From the NCBI GenBank assembly GCA_900095095.1, contig FMBT01000309.1:310001-374000 (forward strand): 64,000 bases of DNA, given 5' to 3'. Position numbers and translations under genes: made by a program. The DNA is from Fragilariopsis cylindrus CCMP1102. Taxonomy: Eukaryota > Bacillariophyta > Bacillariophyceae > Bacillariales > Bacillariaceae. Under the pieces are notes generated by a model. The model was not told the DNA's origin. It worked only from the letters and a program-made list of their open reading frames with translations, and did not search any database. Within the stretch, counting starts at the first letter, position 1; every line of letters begins with the position of its first letter. Of this stretch, positions 58,526 through 64,000 are shown in pieces.

Positions 58526-59067
58526 GATGATTTCAAGTCTATTTTTTTTCTTTCTGTCAACGTATATCTCGACTGATGGGGTACTAGTAGTTCAAATGTA
58601 GCTACGGTACAAGAACGTAAACAACAAGAATGAATAGAACAGTTAGATTTGATGGATTGATTCTTTTTCGCGGGGGTTGTCAGTCGTCGAGTTGTGATAC
58701 AAAAGTTTTTTTCTTGGTTGAAGTTTTGAGGTCCACGTGGAAAAAGTGCGTGGGTTTTTGAAATACCGTACAGGGTTAGGGTTAAAAAATGCGCGTAAAA
58801 ATTGCATTTATGCTATTAATTTGACTTTTTTTTACAATAAAATTGTATTTGATTATTATGTACAATGTATATTTGTTATTATTAAGATTGTATAATAATG
58901 AATGTAATAACCAACATTTTCTCAATCTTTAACTGCCAATTACAACTGTAAAAGCTAAACACGGAATATAATAATTCTAGAGTAGATATAGAAAGTTGGT
59001 CAATTTATAATATTAGCTATGGCTTGATATTTATATCAGAGGTGAGTTGATGTTGATCATGATCAGT
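58526..59067. other. Intergenic, with a short telomere-like motif
   Basis: About 540 bp with no gene. GGGTTAGGGTTA at about 58774-58785 resembles two TTAGGG telomere units but is far too short to be more than chance or a relic. Confidence 0.5.
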
Positions 59068-61425
59068 TCAGTTATTTGATGATTCAACTGACGGAAAGTA
59101 CAGAATCACAAACAGTTGAACAGAAATCTTCCGGCGCGTTATGCACTCAAAATGAATACCTTCATCTTTCTCAGTCAGTGCATTCAACAAATTTTGGACT
59201 ATAAAATTGATAGGCAATCTTAAACCAACAACACAGGGTGAATTGTGGCAAGCAATTAAAGCTAGGACATCCTCCAATGGTGCGTCGCCTAATTTTAAGA
59301 CAGGACCTCCTTCCTTTTGTGCACGACGAACCTGTTGTTTGTAGTTATAACCACCCCAAGGAGGATCGATGACGATACAAACTCGTCGTGGAAGGAAAGG
59401 GATTTGCTGTACCGAATCTTCGTTTCGGATTTCGACGATACTGTGACCAACACCATTATCTTTGTTGTTGTAGAAACCATGTCGTTTCATATTATCTTTA
59501 CATAATGCTGCTCGTCCCTTATCAATTTCAAAAGCCAATACACGATCAAAAGAGTTCGTTCTCGCCAATTCTAATGTCATCCCACCAACCGATGCGGTCA
59601 AATCAATTACCATTCGTGTATGCCGCAATGATTGACCACTAGATGATGACGATGATGCACTTTTTCTCTCACGCTCTTCGTCTTCGTCTTCTCCTTCTTC
59701 TTCTTCTTCTTCTTCTTCTTCTTCTAATGGTAGCGAGTTCGTCAAATGATTGAGGGACTTGTCACTATTATTAGAGGAAGTCGCTCTATCCTCAAATAGA
59801 TTCGTCTTTTGACAAGCCTGAATCATAAGATTTGATATAGCTCTCCCCCACTTCGTGCTGGTCACAGAATATAACCCAACCTCGTCTACTTTCATCCTCC
59901 TTTCCTCGTGGTTATCTTTGTTACGATCGTCATCAATATCAACATCATCGTCACCATCGTAATCAGAAACTATGATATTACGATTAGTTTTCTGTAGCTT
60001 GGTTCGTAAGATAAGGTTCGGTCCAACATGGAAAATTATTATGGCTTCGAAGAAAGTCCTATTACTGTCGTTATGATTATGATTATTATTATTGTTATTG
60101 TCGCTGTTATTATCGTGATGATAAAGTGGAATAGTTGAATATTTCTGGTACAATTTCCATAAATCTCGTCCACCTAATATTTCCTTGACGTATGGGTAAC
60201 GATGTAAGAGCAATTGGAGACTTATTTGATGTCCACCATCCTTCTCACAAATGATATCAGTCAAGGTCTTGTCAATTTGACGCATTAGACTTAGGTTGGC
60301 AGCGCTAACCTCGTAGTTATTATTATCATTATCGTAATGATTCTTATTCTGGTCGTCTTTTATATCGTCAACAACATCATTTACATTCTTATTGTTGTTA
60401 CCTTCTTCTAGTAGTTGATTTGAATAATAATTTTTATTATCGTCTGAACGTTGTTGTTGCTTCAAGTATGCCCTGCCATCTTGTACGTGAATTTGATTTA
60501 CAATTGTATTTGTATATGTTGGAGAATTTTTGTCCTCATCATTGTTATTATTTGGGCATAATAATATCTGTTCAAAAGTTTCGAGTGTAATATCTTCCCA
60601 TTCTCGACTACCAACTTGTTTTACATCATTAGGTGTGTCATATCCTGATAGAATCGGATTTATGTAAAAGTTAGATGTTCGAAGATAATAGTGAAAATTC
60701 CAACAACATTGATTTAATAGCCAATGTGTATTGACAGAATTATTGTTCTCTGTATCATAACCGTTATCATCATCATCACAAGCAGCAGCAGGATTATAAT
60801 TACCATTCTTGTCTATAGATTTTTGGGTACGTCGATCAATTTTTGCTTGTCGTTTACGCAACACGTATAACGCTTTCTGATAGACTCGTACTCGTATTTC
60901 ATGCTCATCCTCATCCTCACCATCTTTATCTTCATCTTTATCTACGTCTTGCTTCTTATGTTGTACTTGTTCTTGTACAACCAATTTCACCCAATGTGGT
61001 ATTACTGTTCGATCAACGTTGAATATATCCGGATGACTTTCTAAGAATGCTAATAATCTTGGCTTACCAATATTAGATCCGATAAGTAATGAATTCAAAA
61101 TTTGAGATTTATTTCTCTTAGTATTCTTCTTACATTTTGACGACGACTGTATCGACGACGACGACGATAATAACGATAGTTTGCTGTGTCCGGCGACGAT
61201 ATAATCCTTGAGACTCGTTACCAAGCATGCTCCACCATCACGTGAAATTTCATCAATTAAAATTCTTAACAAGAGAGGTGTCGTCGAAGCTATTTTTATC
61301 GTCGCTGTTGTGGGTGTTGTTGCCATTCTTGGCGTTGGGTTTTCTATCATCTTCGTTGTTTGCTGTTTTGCTGTTTTGTGATGATGGCTGACTGAGGATG
61401 ATTTCCTAAAATTCAGAAATATCAT
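59068..61425 (-). CDS. TGS1-type RNA cap/trimethylguanosine synthase-like methyltransferase
   Basis: A predicted S-adenosylmethionine-dependent methyltransferase. The recognisable domain is the C-terminal third: SAM-binding MVIDLTASVGGMTLELA, then VLAFEIDKGRAALCKDNMKR, the motif IV VIDPPWGGYNY typical of trimethylguanosine synthases, and VGLRLPINF. The N-terminal two thirds (ordered islands such as DEISRDGGACLVTSLKDYI and SNIGKPRLLAFLESHPDIF, separated by Asn/Asp-rich stretches and a poly-Glu run) are lineage-specific. The GxGG signature is altered to SVGG. The true start may be an internal Met, because the first codons overlap a possible acceptor (TTTTAG). Substrate (snRNA, snoRNA or other) is inferred from family only. 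Confidence 0.8.
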   Translation of the reverse strand: MIFLNFRKSSSVSHHHKTAKQQTTKMIENPTPRMATTPTTATIKIASTTPLLLRILIDEISRDGGACLVTSLKDYIVAGHSKLSLLSSSSSIQSSSKCKKNTKRNKSQILNSLLIGSNIGKPRLLAFLESHPDIFNVDRTVIPHWVKLVVQEQVQHKKQDVDKDEDKDGEDEDEHEIRVRVYQKALYVLRKRQAKIDRRTQKSIDKNGNYNPAAACDDDDNGYDTENNNSVNTHWLLNQCCWNFHYYLRTSNFYINPILSGYDTPNDVKQVGSREWEDITLETFEQILLCPNNNNDEDKNSPTYTNTIVNQIHVQDGRAYLKQQQRSDDNKNYYSNQLLEEGNNNKNVNDVVDDIKDDQNKNHYDNDNNNYEVSAANLSLMRQIDKTLTDIICEKDGGHQISLQLLLHRYPYVKEILGGRDLWKLYQKYSTIPLYHHDNNSDNNNNNNHNHNDSNRTFFEAIIIFHVGPNLILRTKLQKTNRNIIVSDYDGDDDVDIDDDRNKDNHEERRMKVDEVGLYSVTSTKWGRAISNLMIQACQKTNLFEDRATSSNNSDKSLNHLTNSLPLEEEEEEEEEEGEDEDEERERKSASSSSSSGQSLRHTRMVIDLTASVGGMTLELARTNSFDRVLAFEIDKGRAALCKDNMKRHGFYNNKDNGVGHSIVEIRNEDSVQQIPFLPRRVCIVIDPPWGGYNYKQQVRRAQKEGGPVLKLGDAPLEDVLALIACHNSPCVVGLRLPINFIVQNLLNALTEKDEGIHFECITRRKISVQLFVILYFPSVESSNN

Positions 61426-61736
61426 TTATGAGAACAAATATCGACTCTTTTCGACATGATTGCATGGTTCCCTAATCCCCCTAATCCTTACGATCATAAA
61501 TGCCCAATTCCCTCCCCCAAATACCGCTGTACTATATTTTTCTTCACAAAAAATCCAATCCCCTAAAATTAATCATGAAGCGAACTTTAAAACTTTAAAA
61601 CTCGATAAAAGGTAGTAAAACACCCACCCGACAACAAACAAAATCAACAACAAACACCATTGACAACAGCAGCAACCTTTTACTTACTTGTTTCTTTCTT
61701 TATTTAATACATCCAGAGTGAAGAAGGTAATTAATC
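61426..61736. promoter_or_regulatory. Divergent promoter region, methyltransferase / TBC protein
   Basis: A 311-bp spacer between outward-facing genes, AT-rich, with a C-rich strip near 61470-61520. An upstream methyltransferase exon may also lie here. Confidence 0.4.
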
Positions 61737-63847
61737 ATGTCGTGTGGTACGCGTGGACTTCCTGGATTCTTACGCCGATCTCGAATAAGAGATGACTTTG
61801 AGGATACTGACACTGGTACGGATGATGGTGGTGGTGACGATGATGACGATGACTATGATGGTGAAAATAATATCGATAGGAGTAGTGATGGGAGTAGTAC
61901 AAGTAGTGATGGGAGTAGCGTTGACGACGATGTAGAAACAAATGATAATCGTGATGGATCATCATCGTCGTCATCACCGAAATCATCATCATCATCATCT
62001 CAGAATAATAACAACAACAATTCCGTATTGGATCCATCTGCTCCTCTGGCAGAAACATCCTCGGCCGAAGAAGATTACAATATAAATGCGGGATTAGAAA
62101 ACGAAAATGGAAATGACGAATACCGAAACAACAGCTATAATAGCAATAATAATAATAATAATAACAACAACAGCAATGATGATAATGATGATGATGATCA
62201 CAATTCTTCCGTGAGTACTCTAGGAGAATCTGAATCTCATAGCATCTCACGCAACTCTAGTAATAATAATGGTGGTGGTGGTGGAAGTGAACTCAACAAT
62301 AACAATAGTAACAATCGTAGTAGACGTTCGTCTACAGCCACAACGACAACTACAACTAAAACGTATCGAGAAATTCAATTTGAAAAGATATTATGTATAA
62401 ACAACAGTAACAGTAACAGTAATAATGTTGTTAAGATGACCGAATTGAGAAAAATTGGATGGAACGGTATTCCGGTAAGTAATATTATTAACAAGTTATA
62501 CTGTATTTTGTGTGTGTGAATACTGTACAGCATACATATAAAACAAAGAATATATATATATAATGAAGATGTGAACAACTGAACTCAGTTAACTAACTTT
62601 TATTATCATTGGTAACATCCGATATCTATATATATATATATATGTATATATGGCACGGCTCTTGGCTACCTGTAATACAATACAATGCAACATATCTATA
62701 AAATAATAAACAAAAAAATAAAATATACACAAAAGCCACAATACAGAGGTATGAGTTGGAAGATCCTTCTTGGTTATCTCCCCACTAATGCAATGCGACG
62801 ACAACAAACTTTGGACCGGAAAACGAGCTGAATACAAAGAGGCATACAGCAACATTATTACATCGATGATAATTCACGAACGGTACAGGAACAGGAAACA
62901 TTACGACAGGTATTAGTTGATGTACCTCGAACAGCACCAGAAATACAACTATTTCGAAATGAAAAAATTAAACGTGCATTGTCACGATTGTTATATATTT
63001 GGGCTATGCGACATCCAGCTAGTTCGTATGTACAGGGTATAAATGACCTAGCAACACCTTTATTTGCTGTATTTTTAGCTGATGATTATGAAGGTGAAGA
63101 CGTCCTTGATGGGAGTGTTATGGTTGTCTTAGAGGAAGAACGATTAGACGAGGTACGTTACTGTTTGGTGGTGTTAAAGAGATACATATAAAATTTATCT
63201 ATATATCGCTTTCATATTCTTTTGTTTGTTTGCGTTACAATTATTCTAACATTCAATTCATGGTCAAAACGATTCATGGATTATATTTCCATTTGAATAT
63301 CATGTACTTTTATCTGTATCTGTATTAATAGGTCGAAGCTGATGTTTATTGGTGCTTGACCAATATCTTAGCAGGGATTCAAGATCATTACACCGCCGAT
63401 CAACCTGGAATCCAACGAATGGTTATGCGACTACAGGAACTCGTCAATCGTATCGATGCAGACCTATATAATCACATTCAGTCCGTTGGGGTCCAATTCA
63501 TGCAATTTGCGTTCAAATGGATGAATTGTTTACTACTACGAGAATTTAATTTGAAATGTGTTATCCGATTATGGGACACGTATATAAGTGAGGATGGATT
63601 AAAAGGATTTGAAGATTTTCATGTCTATGTATGTGCTGCATTTATGTCTCAATTTAGTAGTCAACTTCAAACAATGGATTTTGATGAATTGTTTCAATTT
63701 ATGCAACAGGTCCCAACAGAAGACTGGGGTGAAACAGAAATTGAAATGCTATTAAGTCATGCGTATGTGTTAAGTACATTATTTGGAGGGAGTGATGCAC
63801 ATTTGACAAGCGCAAGTAATGGTCCAGTAACATCAATTAGCATGTAA
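61737..63847 (+). CDS. TBC-domain Rab GTPase-activating protein, TBC1D22/Gyp1 type
   Basis: A GAP for Rab GTPases in Golgi/endosomal traffic. Exons are 61737-62474, 62736-63152 and 63332-63847, total 557 codons. The first 220 residues are Ser/Asn/Asp low complexity. The TBC domain follows: WNGIP then PQYRGMSWKILLGYLP after the intron, the Arg finger in LVDVPRTAP, the Gln finger in YVQGINDLATP, and IRLWDTY then FHVYVCAAF. In exon 2 the frame moves +1 at an AAAA run (62820) and back by -1 before 62930; both ends of the domain are otherwise intact. The stop at 63845 may be bypassed: splicing from GTAATT (63844) to the TTTTCAG at 63924-63930 opens a further frame running out of the window. Confidence 0.88.
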
Positions 63848-64000
63848 TTGTAGTAAGTTATTATCATGAGACCAATTGAGATAAGAGATCATAAAATCAC
63901 TAATAATATAAACACAAATTTTCAGGAAGAAACGATCTGAAAACAGTATGAATAGTCTGTACAATTGTAGCAGTATTATCAACCACAGAGCAGATGTACA

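Noticed and set aside
58774-58785. Interstitial telomere repeat
   Set aside because: Only two TTAGGG-like units are present, expected by chance at this length.
61735-62250. 171-codon minus-strand ORF opposite the TBC N-terminus
   Set aside because: It mirrors Asn/Asp/Ser codon repeats of the plus-strand gene and has no protein features of its own.

Overview
The window looks like nuclear DNA of a diatom, probably a pennate from cold or sea-ice water. It combines short GT-AG spliceosomal introns with plastid precursors that carry a signal peptide followed by an AFAP-like transit motif (fucoxanthin-chlorophyll protein at 50.7 kb, a small AFAP protein at 40.9 kb, a DUF2997 protein at 5.0 kb). 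It also has a plastid-type MEP-pathway enzyme (IspG) and a secreted DUF3494 ice-binding protein of the kind known from polar diatoms. Intergenic DNA is AT-rich and full of trinucleotide and other short tandem repeats. I recognised no tRNA, rRNA or CRISPR.

Layout. 0-9 kb: the 3' part of PAN3, an organellar DnaJ without zinc finger, a plastid DUF2997 protein, a nuclear cox1-c gene (C-terminal piece of cytochrome oxidase subunit 1) and two unrecognised proteins. 10-17 kb: an accessory-looking region with decayed inverted-repeat elements, an Asn/Thr-rich protein with internal duplication, a two-copy 177-bp repeat directly upstream of the ice-binding protein gene, and a 197-bp MITE-like element. 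17-25 kb: an HMG-box protein, a coiled-coil protein and AP-2 alpha adaptin. 25-28.9 kb: gene-poor, with a solo LTR-like fossil and tandem repeats. 28.9-33.7 kb: an eleven-module EGF membrane protein and RPB11 (with a GC-AG intron). 34-39 kb: RadA/Sms and eIF3l. 39-40.5 kb: a segmental repeat and a long fold-back element. 40.8-50 kb: a plastid AFAP protein, two head-to-head phosphoglycerate dehydrogenase paralogues and NOL10/Enp2. 50.7-58.5 kb: an Lhc protein, a neuropathy-target-esterase-type phospholipase and IspG. 59-64 kb: a TGS1-type methyltransferase and a TBC1D22/Gyp1-type Rab-GAP.

Most genes are ordinary housekeeping functions in convergent or divergent pairs, with no operon logic. The genes of clearest special interest are the ice-binding protein with its repeated upstream block, the nuclear cox1-c, the divergent PGDH pair, and the fold-back element.

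A technical point affects the annotation. In at least six genes the conserved protein changes frame, usually at a mononucleotide run, and 12 of the 13 changes I traced are explained by one missing base. This looks like residual long-read assembly error rather than gene decay. Coding lengths become multiples of three when the missing bases are counted. Coordinates below span these genes as single units, and exon borders were read by eye from splice motifs and protein continuity.
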